The position numbers and the translations under genes were made by a program. Shown here one piece after another: positions 43,829 through 52,102 of a stretch of 64,000 bases of DNA. Below the pieces are notes generated by a model, which made no database searches, was not told the DNA's origin, and saw only the letters and a list, made by a program, of their open reading frames with translations. The first letter of the stretch is position 1, and each line of letters opens with the position of its first letter. The DNA is taken from positions 62,001-126,000 of the forward strand of contig JAFDYF010000077.1 of assembly GCA_018267575.1 (NCBI GenBank). Direction: 5' to 3'. This DNA is from Bacteroidota bacterium (GTDB lineage Bacteria; Bacteroidota; Bacteroidia; Chitinophagales; Chitinophagaceae).

Positions 43829-44350
43829 ATGAATCTTCTCCAACTTTTCAAGCCTATTAAGGTTTTTGCTTTTGATATCGATGGGGTATTGACGGATGGT
43901 ACGGTGCTTGTTTTGGAAAACGGCGAGCAGTTAAGGAGAATGAATATCAAAGATGGTTATGCCCTTCAATTGGCTGTTAAAAAGGGCTTTAGGGTAATGG
44001 CTGTTTCCGGTGCCGATTCGCAAGCCGCCAAGTTGCGTTTGAACAAGTTGGGGATTGAAGATGTGTTCCTAAAAGTATTAGACAAAAAGAAAAAATTGGA
44101 AAACTATTTACAGGAGCATGAGCTTAAGAACGAAGAACTGTTGTTTATGGGTGATGATATTCCTGACCTCAGTGCCATTAAAATGGCGGGATTGGGCTGT
44201 GCACCATCAGATGCCGTTCCGGAAATCCGGGAGGCTGCCAAATATATTTCCCCATTTATTGGGGGCATGGGTTGTGTCCGGGACGTAGTTGAGAAAGTGC
44301 TGAAGCTGAACAGTTGCTGGGACTTGGATGAAGATTTAGCGTCTAGGTAG
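43829..44350 (+). CDS. kdsC: KdsC-like HAD phosphatase (3-deoxy-D-manno-octulosonate 8-phosphate phosphatase)
   Basis: A 173-residue C0-type HAD phosphatase that would remove phosphate from KDO-8-P in lipopolysaccharide core synthesis. Motif 1 is FDIDGVLTDGT with D16 (nucleophile) and D18. Motif 2 is AVSGADS, the lysine is in VLDKKKK and motif 4 is MGDDIPDLSAIK. The length and absence of a cap domain match KdsC. The start codon follows immediately after the word-repeat region, so no clear promoter can be assigned. Confidence 0.88.
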   Translation: MNLLQLFKPIKVFAFDIDGVLTDGTVLVLENGEQLRRMNIKDGYALQLAVKKGFRVMAVSGADSQAAKLRLNKLGIEDVFLKVLDKKKKLENYLQEHELKNEELLFMGDDIPDLSAIKMAGLGCAPSDAVPEIREAAKYISPFIGGMGCVRDVVEKVLKLNSCWDLDEDLASR

Positions 44351-44519
44351 AACCTCAATTGTTTCATATGTGGAGGAATTATATTTTATAGGGGCATTAC
44401 TCTCTACAATAATCGGTAATGCCTGGAAATTCTCAGCTTCTATTGATCTCTATTAAATTGTTTGACAGGGTATTTTAAAATCAATCTTTATCTTGCAGCC
44501 TTAGCAAATAGCATACTCC

Positions 44520-45467
44520 ATGAAATTAATAGGCGCTTTCTTTCGGTTGGTAAGGTGGCCTAATCTAGTATTCATCGCACTATCACAAACACTGTTTTAT
44601 TATGCCATCATCCTTCCCTCCTTTTCCCATGTGGGTTTTGTAAATGTACTTCGGCCAAGCTATTTTTTTCTTTTGAGTTTTTCTTGCGTACTGATTGCTG
44701 CGGCGGGCTATATCATCAACGATTATTTCGACCTCAATATCGACCGGGTGAACAAGCCCCAACGGTTGGTGGTGGAAAAATTAATCAGAAGGAGGTGGGC
44801 GATTGCTTGGCACTTGATATTTTCGATCATTGGGGTTTTGATTGGGCTTTATATTAGTTGGAAAATCAAAAATATTTTTGTGCTTTTTTCCCAAGTGGCT
44901 TGTGTGCTCTTGCTTTGGGTGTATAGTACCACATTCAAGCGCAAGCTGCTCATCGGCAATATCATCATCTCTCTGCTAACGGCATGGGTTATCTTGGTTT
45001 TATATCTCTGCGAGTTTAGGATACATACTTTCATAAACCCGCAGGATCGGCAAGTACTGGCCAAAGTGTACAAGTTCGCTGTTTTATATGGAGGCTTTGC
45101 ATTTATCATTTCGTTGGTGCGTGAGATCATCAAGGATATAGAGGATGTGGAAGGTGATGCTGCTTATGGCTGCCGCACCATGCCCATCGTTTGGGGAATA
45201 CAGGCTGCAAAAATAGTAGCCGCAACTTGGCTGGTCGTGCTAATGGTCTCCATCCTGATTTTGCTTTTTTATGTGCTTCAATATAAATGGTGGTGGGTGG
45301 ATGTGTATTCCTTTTTCTTGATTGTATTGCCATTGGTCTCGGTGTTGAAAGACCTTTATAAAGCATCCTCCACATCGGATTACCACCGACTCAGCACTAG
45401 GGTCAAGCTGATTATGCTTGCGGGCATTTTATCCATGTTACTTTATTTAATTCCCTATTATCAATGA
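44520..45467 (+). CDS. UbiA-family prenyltransferase (geranylgeranylglycerol-phosphate synthase-like)
   Basis: A 315-residue membrane prenyltransferase with about eight hydrophobic helices. The first Asp-rich motif is NDYFDLNIDRVNKP (about 67-80) and the second is in IIKDIEDVEGD (about 203-213). Bacteroidota proteins of this type are usually annotated as geranylgeranylglycerol-phosphate geranylgeranyltransferase-like; the real acceptor is unproven. Its stop overlaps the maf start by 4 bases (ATGA), indicating translational coupling. Confidence 0.85.
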   Translation: MKLIGAFFRLVRWPNLVFIALSQTLFYYAIILPSFSHVGFVNVLRPSYFFLLSFSCVLIAAAGYIINDYFDLNIDRVNKPQRLVVEKLIRRRWAIAWHLIFSIIGVLIGLYISWKIKNIFVLFSQVACVLLLWVYSTTFKRKLLIGNIIISLLTAWVILVLYLCEFRIHTFINPQDRQVLAKVYKFAVLYGGFAFIISLVREIIKDIEDVEGDAAYGCRTMPIVWGIQAAKIVAATWLVVLMVSILILLFYVLQYKWWWVDVYSFFLIVLPLVSVLKDLYKASSTSDYHRLSTRVKLIMLAGILSMLLYLIPYYQ

Positions 45468-46027
45468 ACAAAATAGTATTGGCCTCCCAATCGCCGAGAA
45501 GAAAGCAATTGCTGGAATGGGCCGAAGTGACCTTTGAAGTGGTTGTGAAAGAAACCGATGAGTTCTATCCGTCGGGTTTAGATTTTGATGAAGTTGCAAT
45601 CCATATTGCCAATAATAAGGCAGTTGCTGTAAAAAATATTTTACCTGAAGGAAGAACCATTCTAGCTGCTGATACTATTGTGGTTTTGGAAAACGAGATC
45701 ATTGGTAAACCCAAGGACCGGAATGATGCTATACAGATTCTGTCAAAATTGTCGGGTCATAAACACAGGGTGATTACTGGCGTGGTGATTGTTCAAAATG
45801 AAAAAAAAATAGCTTTTGCTGATGCTACCGAAGTGTGGTTTCATGAATTGTCGCAGACACAGATTGAATTTTATGTAGATAAATATAAACCCTACGATAA
45901 AGCCGGCGCCTATGCCATACAGGAATGGATTGGCGTTATTGGCATCCAACGGATAAATGGTGATTTCTATAATGTGATGGGACTTCCCGTAAGCCTTGTG
46001 ATAAAGGCACTTCATGATTTTATATAG
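45464..46027 (+). CDS. maf: Maf family nucleoside triphosphate pyrophosphatase
   Basis: A 187-residue cytoplasmic pyrophosphatase that hydrolyses dTTP/UTP or modified nucleotides. It starts KIVLASQSPRRKQLL with the substrate-binding SQSPRR. The acidic motif is AADTIVVLEN, then GKPKDRNDA and the catalytic DKAGAYAIQEW. The residues fit the dTTP/UTP (YhdE-like) subgroup. It overlaps the UbiA gene by 4 bases. Confidence 0.93.
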   Translation: MNKIVLASQSPRRKQLLEWAEVTFEVVVKETDEFYPSGLDFDEVAIHIANNKAVAVKNILPEGRTILAADTIVVLENEIIGKPKDRNDAIQILSKLSGHKHRVITGVVIVQNEKKIAFADATEVWFHELSQTQIEFYVDKYKPYDKAGAYAIQEWIGVIGIQRINGDFYNVMGLPVSLVIKALHDFI

Positions 46028-46130
46028 CTGTGTGCATGTTTCTAAAGATTTCGTAAATTGAAGAAGTTTTACCGGATTTTAAGTATAAGGATGCTTATTT
46101 ACCTGCCCCAAATAAAATCAGCCTTATTAC

Positions 46131-47396
46131 ATGACGGAAAAATTACTTCAATTCATTTGGGGTTTTCAATATTATAATAAGATTGAACTGCTGCTCGATA
46201 GCGGAGAGAGGTTGCATATCTTCTTTCCAGGTCGTCATAACCACCATCAGGGACCCGATTTTTTGGAAGCAAAAATTAAGATTGAGGAAACCACTTTGGT
46301 GGGTAATATCGAATTGCATGTGCATGCCACGGATTGGTTTAAACATGCGCATGCGGGTGATGCCAATTATGCAAGCCTAATACTGCATGTGGTATGGGAA
46401 AATGATGGCCCGCCTGCTTTTGAAAATTGTCCCACACTTTCTCTTAATAACCGGGTTCCCAAACTATTGTTGGATCAATATCAAAACTTGATGCAATCGC
46501 CCTTGAACTTACCATGCGAAAAGTTGATTTCGCAGGTAAGTGACATTGTGTGGACTTCTTGGAAACAACGATTGTTGGTAGAAAGGCTACAACGGAAATC
46601 TGCAGTGGTGGAGCAATACCTTCAAAAGGCCAATCAGCATTGGGAAGAAATATGTTGGTGGATGATTGCGAAAAATTTTGGTGCCAAAGTAAATGCAGAT
46701 GCGTTTGAAGCAATGGCTCAGAGTATATCTGTGAAAACTCTGGCCAAACATAAAAACCAGATACATCAATTGGAGGCTCTATTGCTCGGGCAAGCGGGTT
46801 TGCTCGAAGTAGAATTTACTGAGGATTATCCAAAAATGCTTAGAAAGGAATATGTGTTTTTGAAAAACAAATACCATTTGGAAAGAAGCCATATACCTGT
46901 ACATTTTCTGCGTATGCGCCCAAGCAATTTCCCCACTATTCGACTGGCTCAACTAGCCATATTGGTAAAACAATCTTCCCATCTTTTCTCAAAGATCAAA
47001 GAAATGCAGTCTGTTCATGAGGCCAAGGAAACACTCGCGGTAACCGCAAATGATTTTTGGAGTTATCATTATTCATTTGCCGAAGCTTCTTCTTTCAAAG
47101 AAAAGAAAATGGGAATGCAAATGATAGAAAATATAATCATCAACAGTCTGGCGCCCTTGCTTTTTGCCTATGGTTATTTGAGAAAAGAACCAATCTATCA
47201 GGAAAAGGCACTGAAATGGCTTGAAGATTTGCCATCGGAAAAGAACACGATTACCCGTCTTTGGGAAAATGCGGGTGTTGAAAATAAAAGAGCTTTTGAC
47301 TCGCAATCATTGATTGAGTTGAAGACCCAGTATTGTGATAACAAAAGATGTTTGGAATGCGCTATTGGCAATGCTTTGCTGAAAGGCCGTTTATAA
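46131..47396 (+). CDS. DUF2851 family protein
   Basis: A 421-residue protein of the Bacteroidota-specific DUF2851 family; function unknown. The conserved N-terminal part has FPGRHNHHQGPDFLEAKIKI and GNIELHVHATDWFKHAH. The pattern GPDFL...E-L-H resembles the core of PD-(D/E)xK nuclease-like folds, which is my inference. The C-terminal tail has a CDNKRCLECAIG cysteine motif that may bind metal. It follows maf by 103 bases and ends in a palindrome shared with the convergent osmC gene. Confidence 0.85.
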   Translation: MTEKLLQFIWGFQYYNKIELLLDSGERLHIFFPGRHNHHQGPDFLEAKIKIEETTLVGNIELHVHATDWFKHAHAGDANYASLILHVVWENDGPPAFENCPTLSLNNRVPKLLLDQYQNLMQSPLNLPCEKLISQVSDIVWTSWKQRLLVERLQRKSAVVEQYLQKANQHWEEICWWMIAKNFGAKVNADAFEAMAQSISVKTLAKHKNQIHQLEALLLGQAGLLEVEFTEDYPKMLRKEYVFLKNKYHLERSHIPVHFLRMRPSNFPTIRLAQLAILVKQSSHLFSKIKEMQSVHEAKETLAVTANDFWSYHYSFAEASSFKEKKMGMQMIENIIINSLAPLLFAYGYLRKEPIYQEKALKWLEDLPSEKNTITRLWENAGVENKRAFDSQSLIELKTQYCDNKRCLECAIGNALLKGRL

Positions 47397-47407
47397 TCTA
47401 GTTGATT

Positions 47408-47452
47408 CCATTTTTTGTTTTATACATCATTAATGCACAAAACAAAAAATGG
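47408..47452. terminator. Bidirectional terminator between DUF2851 and osmC genes
   Basis: A perfect 14-bp inverted repeat: CCATTTTTTGTTTT (47408-47421) and AAAACAAAAAATGG (47439-47452), loop of 17 bases. It lies between convergent genes. Confidence 0.7.
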
Positions 47453-47522
47453 TTTAAAATTACTTCAACCGCGCTGCCCCCCAATAAATGGATTGCTAAT
47501 CCGAACTAACTATAACTGGGAG

Positions 47523-47945
47523 CTACAAGCTCACTGCTGTTTTCCAATTGAACAAAACCTTCACCTCAATATCGGGGTGAATACTATTGATAACGGGGCA
47601 GGTATTAGCTGCTCTTTCCAGTATGGTTATATGCTTTTCGTCCAGCCTCAGGCTTTCTGGAAAATGAAATGTTAAATTGATGCCGCCAATTCTCCTGGGC
47701 TCTGATTTCATTATTTTTTCTATTTCGATCTTGGTTCCTTTCAAGTCAATTTTCGCGTCCCTGGCCTTAATGCCCATAATGGTCATCATGCAAGACCCCA
47801 ATGCCGTGGCCACAAGGTCCGAGGGTGAAAAACGCTCTGCTTTGCCTTGATTGTCGAGGGGTGCATCGGTCTCAATGACTGAGCCTGATTTCAAGTGTTC
47901 GGCAACCGTTCTCAAGTCTCCTTCGTAAATAACTGTTGAAGTCAT
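47523..47945 (-). CDS. OsmC/Ohr family peroxiredoxin-like protein
   Basis: A 140-residue OsmC-superfamily protein that reduces organic hydroperoxides with two cysteines. The first is in ATALGSCMMTIMG (about residue 52) and the second in ANTCPVINSI (about 117), both at the expected positions. It starts SVIETDAPLDNQGKAERFSP, resembling the YhfA/OsmC subgroup rather than Ohr. It is divergent from the gene at 47992, with only 46 bases between the starts. Confidence 0.9.
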   Translation of the reverse strand: MTSTVIYEGDLRTVAEHLKSGSVIETDAPLDNQGKAERFSPSDLVATALGSCMMTIMGIKARDAKIDLKGTKIEIEKIMKSEPRRIGGINLTFHFPESLRLDEKHITILERAANTCPVINSIHPDIEVKVLFNWKTAVSL

Positions 47946-47950
47946 TGTAT

Positions 47951-47958
47951 TAATTTTG
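47951..47958 (+). promoter_or_regulatory. Promoter -7 element (TAATTTTG) for the gene at 47992
   Basis: Exact TAnnTTTG match 33 bases before the GTG start, inside the 46-base gap to the divergent osmC gene. Confidence 0.55.
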
Positions 47959-47991
47959 CCTAAATTTACGCCAATTAATTAAATCGTTACT

Positions 47992-48810
47992 GTGAACAAA
48001 TTTTTTTTACTATCGCTTGGCTTTCTGATTGCAGTAGGGGCTTTCGCACAGGATTCAACATATCGTGTAAGGAAGGATAAAAGCACCTTAAAAAAAGAGC
48101 GTATCAATCGCATGCTCCGGATGGAAGAAGAAGGGCAGTTGATTTTTAATAAGCAGAATATTTTTGGTATCAAAATGGCCACCGATGGGTATGGGATTTT
48201 TTTTGAAAAAGGTAAATTCATCACTCCTACTAGAACACGACTCATCCAATTTGAGTTGAATGAGAAAAAGAGCCCAAAAGAATACAAGATCAGCTCCGGT
48301 GATCTTTTTGGTTCTTCCGAAGTGGTTGGAAAACTGAACAATTTTTATCAGTTCAAAGTTTCTTATGGCCAGCAAATGCTTATTGGGGGAAAAGGCAATA
48401 AAAATGGGGTGGCTGTTACTTTCATCTACATGGGTGGTATTTCATTGGGCCTACAGAAACCCTATGTTTACAATTGGTTCAACTGGCAAGATTCACTTTC
48501 AAGTAATCCTCCTCTATATCCGTTGAGCTTGCTTCAGGTATTGAGCGATACGGCAAACAATTATGTATATCCTCCTTATAGTGCGGCTGGCTTCACCAAA
48601 GGTTGGGATCATTTAGTTGTGAAACCCGGTCTTTCAGCAAAAACCGCCCTCCGCTTCGATTATGGACGTTTCAATACTACGGTCACTGCAATTGAAGCTG
48701 GCTTGAATGCTGAATATTATTTTAGCTCCATTGCCCAGATGTATATGGTGCCTTATCGGCATTTTTTCTTCAATGGCTATGTAACCATCATGTTTGGTAG
48801 CAGAAAGTAG
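47992..48810 (+). CDS. Exported hypothetical protein, probable small outer-membrane barrel
   Basis: A 272-residue protein. The start is GTG 47992, giving a signal peptide NKFFLLSLGFLIAVGAFAQ. The mature part begins with a basic, charged stretch (about 20-50: VRKDKSTLKKERINRMLRM) followed by alternating beta-strand-like segments with many Gly/Tyr/Phe (YGIFFEKGKFIT, FYQFKVSYGQQMLIGGKGN). It ends FFFNGYVTIMFGSRK, resembling an outer-membrane C-terminus. The function is unknown. It lies 98 bases upstream of lipA on the same strand. Confidence 0.65.
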   Translation: MNKFFLLSLGFLIAVGAFAQDSTYRVRKDKSTLKKERINRMLRMEEEGQLIFNKQNIFGIKMATDGYGIFFEKGKFITPTRTRLIQFELNEKKSPKEYKISSGDLFGSSEVVGKLNNFYQFKVSYGQQMLIGGKGNKNGVAVTFIYMGGISLGLQKPYVYNWFNWQDSLSSNPPLYPLSLLQVLSDTANNYVYPPYSAAGFTKGWDHLVVKPGLSAKTALRFDYGRFNTTVTAIEAGLNAEYYFSSIAQMYMVPYRHFFFNGYVTIMFGSRK

Positions 48811-48812
48811 CG

Positions 48813-48820
48813 TATTTTTG
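48813..48820 (+). promoter_or_regulatory. Promoter -7 element (TATTTTTG) for lipA
   Basis: Exact TAnnTTTG match right after the upstream stop codon, 88 bases before the lipA ATG. A TTTG at 48793-48796 is 16 bases upstream, shorter than usual. Confidence 0.45.
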
Positions 48821-48908
48821 CATCTTGTTTTCATGGATCGAAAATCCTGGTCGGGAGGCAAGGGATTGGGTTTCTGTAAACATATTTTTTATTCATAATC
48901 ATACCTGA

Positions 48909-49826
48909 ATGATCGAGTTACCGGTAACAAATGCAACGGATACAAAGCTGAAAAAGCCTAACTGGCTAAGAGTGAAATTGCCGATTGGGGAAAATTATAA
49001 GCACGTTAGAGGCTTGGTAGATGAGCATAAACTGCATACGATTTGCGAGAGCGGCAATTGTCCCAATATGGGTGAATGCTGGGGCGAGGGCACGGCTACT
49101 TTTATGATCCTTGGCAATATCTGCACCCGCAGTTGTGGGTTCTGTGCTGTGGCAACCGGCCGCCCCAACCCCGTGGATTGGGACGAACCGCAACGGGTAG
49201 CCGAAGCTATCTTTTTAATGAAAGTAAAACATGCGGTTATTACTTCGGTTGACCGTGATGAGTTGAAGGATGGCGGCAGCATCGTTTGGCAAAATACCAT
49301 CCGCGCTGTAAAAGCATTGAACCCACATACCACACTGGAAACTTTGATTCCCGATTTTCTGGCCGATGCAGAAAATATTGGCCGTATTATACAAGCGGCA
49401 CCAGAAGTGGTCTCCCATAATATTGAAACAGTAGAGCGGTTGACGAAAAAAGTGCGCATACAGGCCAAATACTGGCGTAGTATGGAAACCTTAAAAATAT
49501 TGAAGCAGGGAGGCATGCGTACCAAGAGTGGCATTATGCTCGGTCTTGGGGAAACCAAGGAAGAAGTAGTGCAAACCATGACGGATCTTTATCATTGCGG
49601 CGTGGATGTAATTACCATCGGTCAATACCTGCAACCAACCAAGGAGCATCTGCCAGTGATGCGTTTTGTGCACCCCGATGAATTTAGTGAGCTTAGAAAA
49701 ATTGGATATGAATTGGGTTTTGATTACGTAGAAAGCGGTCCTTTGGTTCGGTCATCCTATCATAGCGAGCGGCATGTAATTGCTGGTTACGGGAAGGCGC
49801 AATGGGCTAAAGAAATAGCTGGTTGA
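48909..49826 (+). CDS. lipA: Lipoyl synthase
   Basis: Radical-SAM enzyme inserting two sulfur atoms into the octanoyl chain on E2 and GcvH lipoyl domains; 305 residues, full length. The auxiliary cluster cysteines are in [12 protein letters not shown] and the SAM-binding cluster in [21 protein letters not shown] and the C-terminal RSSYHSE, whose serine ligates the auxiliary cluster, are intact. It is needed for the 2-oxoglutarate dehydrogenase E2 at the start of the window. Confidence 0.97.
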   Translation: MIELPVTNATDTKLKKPNWLRVKLPIGENYKHVRGLVDEHKLHTICESGNCPNMGECWGEGTATFMILGNICTRSCGFCAVATGRPNPVDWDEPQRVAEAIFLMKVKHAVITSVDRDELKDGGSIVWQNTIRAVKALNPHTTLETLIPDFLADAENIGRIIQAAPEVVSHNIETVERLTKKVRIQAKYWRSMETLKILKQGGMRTKSGIMLGLGETKEEVVQTMTDLYHCGVDVITIGQYLQPTKEHLPVMRFVHPDEFSELRKIGYELGFDYVESGPLVRSSYHSERHVIAGYGKAQWAKEIAG

Positions 49827-49973
49827 TTTTGTGGTTAAGGAAATGTAGGCGCTATAATATAAGAAAGCATGCTGCACAAGGCCCAATATTGTGTTGCCGA
49901 TGAACGGAGCGCCGCAACGGCTGCCTCATAGTAAGATCAATGCTGGGTACATAAATAACCCCCAGTTTTTCAA

Positions 49974-50011
49974 CCCCTAATTCCAAATTACTAATCCCCA
50001 ATTCCTAACCC
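49974..50011. repeat. Low-complexity intergenic repeat (ccctaattcc/aattactaatccc words)
   Basis: Imperfect repeats of cctaattcc, aattactaa and ccccaattcc lie just upstream of the phosphodiester glycosidase start. A related string (ccaattcacaattcccaattact) occurs at 20064-20086 between rpmI and rplT. Confidence 0.5.
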
Positions 50012-50017
50012 CCTGCC

Positions 50018-50986
50018 ATGTATGCACAACCATTCAAGCGGATCTGTTTCCAACTTATCAATCTTTTGCTGATCAGCATCGTTTCGAAGGCACAGTTGAG
50101 TTGGCATAAAGTAGATTCATTGTTCGGTCCTTTACCATCATCCATGCATGTCTACAAAAGTGCCGGCGATTTGAATGGAAGGCCCTTGGTTGCTTATTAT
50201 GTATCTGCAAAAATGAAGGACAAAAAACTATTGTTCACAGCGCAGTCGGGCAACGGTTATCGTTATACGCCCAAACATTTTTTTCTTCAGGAAGGCGAAC
50301 CTTTATTGGTAGTGAATGGGGGTTTTTTTTCTTATGCCACCAATCAAAACTTAAACTTGGTGGTAAGGAATGGCAAAATGATTGCGTATAATGAAGAGTC
50401 ATTAAGCGGCACTGGTAATGACTCGGCACTTTATTATTATCCCACCCGTGCTGCCATCGGTATTGCCCATAACAGAAAGGCGTATATAGCTTGGATATTT
50501 ACAGACTCATCCCGGCACTGGCCCTACGCATTTGAATGGGGTCCCGTGATCGCAAAAGGCAAAGAGCCACGACCTACTATTTATGAGCTCAACGATATCA
50601 ACTGGAAATGGTGGAAAATGCGGACTGCAGTGGGTGGCGGCCCAGCACTGATCCATAACGGTAATATCAAGATCACCGATAAAGAAGAACAGATACCCGG
50701 TGGACAGGAAGAGTTGAGACCTGCTACCGCAATGGGCTACACGAATGATGAACATTTGATTGTTCTGGTAGTTCAAGGCCGTTCACCCGGGATATCTGAG
50801 GGCATTAACCTACAAGAAGAAGCCAAGTTGATGAAAGATCTTGGTTGTTACGAAGCGCTAAACCTGGATGGCGGCGGCAGTTCCTGTATGTTGGTGAATG
50901 GTAAGGAAACGATAAAACCTTCCGATGAGCAAGGACAGCGGCCAGTTGCTTCAGTCTTCATGATTAAGATGCTCAAAAACCAATAA
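50018..50986 (+). CDS. Phosphodiester glycosidase family protein (NAGPA domain), exported
   Basis: A 322-residue protein with a signal peptide ending near SIVSKAQ. The NAGPA/DUF2233 domain covers about 80-320. Hallmarks are LLVVNGGFFS and CYEALNLDGGGSSCMLVNG, the conserved segments around the active site of human uncovering enzyme and its bacterial relatives. Those enzymes cleave sugar phosphodiesters, for example from teichoic-acid-like or exopolysaccharide substituents. It is the last gene before the exopolysaccharide operon, but the 615-base gap argues against co-transcription. Confidence 0.88.
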   Translation: MYAQPFKRICFQLINLLLISIVSKAQLSWHKVDSLFGPLPSSMHVYKSAGDLNGRPLVAYYVSAKMKDKKLLFTAQSGNGYRYTPKHFFLQEGEPLLVVNGGFFSYATNQNLNLVVRNGKMIAYNEESLSGTGNDSALYYYPTRAAIGIAHNRKAYIAWIFTDSSRHWPYAFEWGPVIAKGKEPRPTIYELNDINWKWWKMRTAVGGGPALIHNGNIKITDKEEQIPGGQEELRPATAMGYTNDEHLIVLVVQGRSPGISEGINLQEEAKLMKDLGCYEALNLDGGGSSCMLVNGKETIKPSDEQGQRPVASVFMIKMLKNQ

Positions 50987-51601
50987 AATTTTCTAAAGTT
51001 CGGGAAGGAACAATATGCTGCCAGTCCGTCCATAATATTATACCCACTTATTTAGCCCATATCCATTCACTTCTATAATATGTACTGATATTACAGTAAT
51101 TGGATATTTCTGAAAAACCGATTTCACATTGAGTAAAATGGGTTTTGGATAATACCCATTTCATATTTAAATATTTAAGTTCAGTAGTCGTTCTGAGTAA
51201 CGGTTAATGGCATTTTTTTATTTGTTTGCTTGTAAATCAAGTAAATATTATTTAAAAATTAAGCTTTATCCATTTCGATTGAGCGTGTGGTTTATCCACA
51301 AATTGTGCGATAAAAGTAGATGGAGGCTTTGGCTTGGAAGGCCTATGATTCTAAAAACGGTAATTTTTTTTAGAATCTTAAGGGTTTAGCTTTCCAAAAA
51401 AAGGAGATTAGTTAAATTATTTTCTATTTAATGGAAAAAAAATTTAATGTGTTTTTCCATTTTGCTGATATGCAATGATTTGTCTTTTGGCACTGAAATA
51501 GAACAAGTTTGTTAGAAATATAGAAGATAAGGGCTTTGCTCTTATCTAATTTTTCTGATGATCACAGCAATCCAAACCTTAGAAAATATTAAAATTCGAA
51601 T
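50987..51601. other. 615-base gene-free region with three hairpins, upstream of the exopolysaccharide operon
   Basis: No convincing gene on either strand; the short frames have AT-driven, non-protein composition. Three inverted repeats are present: AAATGGGT/ACCCATTT (51136-51161), GATTCTAAAAA/TTTTTAGAATC (51347-51377, perfect 11 bp) and a terminator-like hairpin (51525-51554). It may be a long leader with attenuation or a non-coding RNA locus, which is inference. Confidence 0.6.
51525..51554 (+). terminator. Terminator-like hairpin 48 bases before the exopolysaccharide operon
   Basis: AGATAAGGGC (51525-51534) pairs with GCTCTTATCT (51538-51547), one G-U, 3-base loop, followed by AATTTTT. No gene ends here on the plus strand, so it may act as an attenuator of the downstream operon. 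Confidence 0.6.
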
Positions 51602-52084
51602 ATGAAATCCAATGCCGATTTTTCCATTTTTTTGGTTGATGACGATCCATTCTTCTTAAATCTTTGCGAGCAATACCTGCACAACTTGGGTTTTACTGCT
51701 GTTCGCAAATATGAGTCCAGTACCGGTTTCCTGAATGATTTGCTGTTTCAACCGGGCCTCATTTTTCTTGATTACAATCTGGATTCGCTCAACGGTATTG
51801 AGACGCTTAAAAAAATCAAAAGGTTCAACCCCAATTTTCTTGTTGTTTTTATATCGGGACAGGAAAAGATAGACATAGCCGTGAATGCGCTTAAATATGG
51901 TGCTTTTGATTATCTGCTGAAAGAGGAAGTGACGGAGGACCGTTTGAAAGTTGTGCTGGACAAAGCCATTGCCATTAAAACCGTACTTGAAAAGCGCAAT
52001 AAGAAATCTCTTTTCATGCGATTGCTTCCTTTTTTGGGGCTGGCCGCTATCATATTATTGGTGTACAAACTTTTTTATAAGTAA
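51602..52084 (+). CDS. Receiver-domain protein with C-terminal membrane anchor
   Basis: A 160-residue protein. Residues 8-125 form a complete response-regulator receiver domain: acidic pocket D13-D15, phospho-acceptor D57 in IFLDYNL, S85 at the switch position and K107 in FDYLLKEE. There is no DNA-binding or enzymatic output domain. A basic hinge (KRNKKSLFMR) is followed by one hydrophobic helix (about 141-159) ending at the C-terminus, which would tether the receiver to the inner membrane on the cytosolic side. It is the first gene of the polysaccharide export operon, 18 bases before the exporter gene. Control of export or polymerisation by phosphorylation is an inference. No partner histidine kinase is in the window. 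Confidence 0.85.
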   Translation: MKSNADFSIFLVDDDPFFLNLCEQYLHNLGFTAVRKYESSTGFLNDLLFQPGLIFLDYNLDSLNGIETLKKIKRFNPNFLVVFISGQEKIDIAVNALKYGAFDYLLKEEVTEDRLKVVLDKAIAIKTVLEKRNKKSLFMRLLPFLGLAAIILLVYKLFYK

Positions 52085-52102
52085 CCCCATCAATAAAAGT
52101 AT

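Noticed and set aside
51207..51389. A 60-codon plus-strand frame in the gene-free region before the exopolysaccharide operon
   Set aside because: Composition is dominated by residues expected from AT-rich DNA, no start context or family resemblance, and it runs through the 51347-51377 hairpin.
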